Part shown: positions 6,364 to 6,386 of the stretch, in pieces
Layout of the letters: each line of letters starts with the position of its first letter
Position numbering within the stretch: the first letter of the stretch is position 1
Assembly: GCA_964652645.1 (NCBI GenBank)
Contig: CAZZCS010000122.1
Span: 1-6,386, forward strand
DNA length: 6,386 nucleotides
Source of the DNA: CAZZCS01 sp964652645
GTDB taxonomy: Bacteria; Cloacimonadota; Cloacimonadia; Cloacimonadales; Cloacimonadaceae
Direction: 5' to 3'
Notes under the pieces: generated by a model
Database searches by the model: none
Told to the model about the DNA's origin: nothing
The model's input: the letters and a program-made list of their open reading frames with translations, nothing else
Made by a program: the position numbers and the translations under genes

Positions 6364-6386
6364 TTGTTTTGCGTGGCGGTTTTCAG

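Overview
The window most resembles an anaerobic Gram-negative bacterium of the Candidatus Cloacimonadota or a neighbouring FCB-group lineage. The main clue is the large secreted protein, which ends in a FlgD-like C-terminal sorting domain of the type IX secretion (T9SS) style, with a N-[FY]-P-N-P-F-N-P-S-T motif and a Lys-rich last strand. The outer-membrane-type lipoprotein signal on another gene agrees with a diderm envelope. Base composition looks balanced, a little under half G+C by eye. The phylum is an inference from protein style, not from a marker gene.

All four genes lie on the minus strand, so transcription runs from high to low coordinates. In that order: (i) 6325-5999, a short DUF486 family four-helix membrane protein of the drug/metabolite transporter superfamily; (ii) a 215-base gap holding weak promoter-like sequence and a good ribosome binding site; (iii) 5783-2658, a 1041-residue multidomain secreted beta-rich protein with a C-terminal sorting domain; (iv) a gap of roughly 230 bases with a strong GCAA-loop hairpin followed by a promoter candidate; (v) 2424-1540, a 294-residue exported protein with a FlgT/LPP20-like N-terminal half and a DUF4384 domain; (vi) 1528-29, a 499-residue lipoprotein with a C-terminal caspase-like (peptidase C14) domain. 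No gene-free stretch exceeds 300 bases. Bases 1-28 follow the last stop codon and show nothing recognisable. No RNA gene, CRISPR array, insertion sequence or intact plus-strand gene was seen.

The most interesting unit is the two-gene operon 2424-29. The genes are 11 bases apart, and the second gene's Shine-Dalgarno shares a base with the first gene's stop codon. DUF4384 and caspase-like domains are fused in one polypeptide in many other bacteria, so this looks like a split version of the same envelope module: an exported DUF4384 protein and a lipid-anchored caspase-like protease with an intact His/Cys pair and a textbook EF-hand loop. Its substrate and biological role cannot be read from the sequence. 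The large sorted protein upstream is probably a separate transcription unit, divided from the operon by the hairpin.
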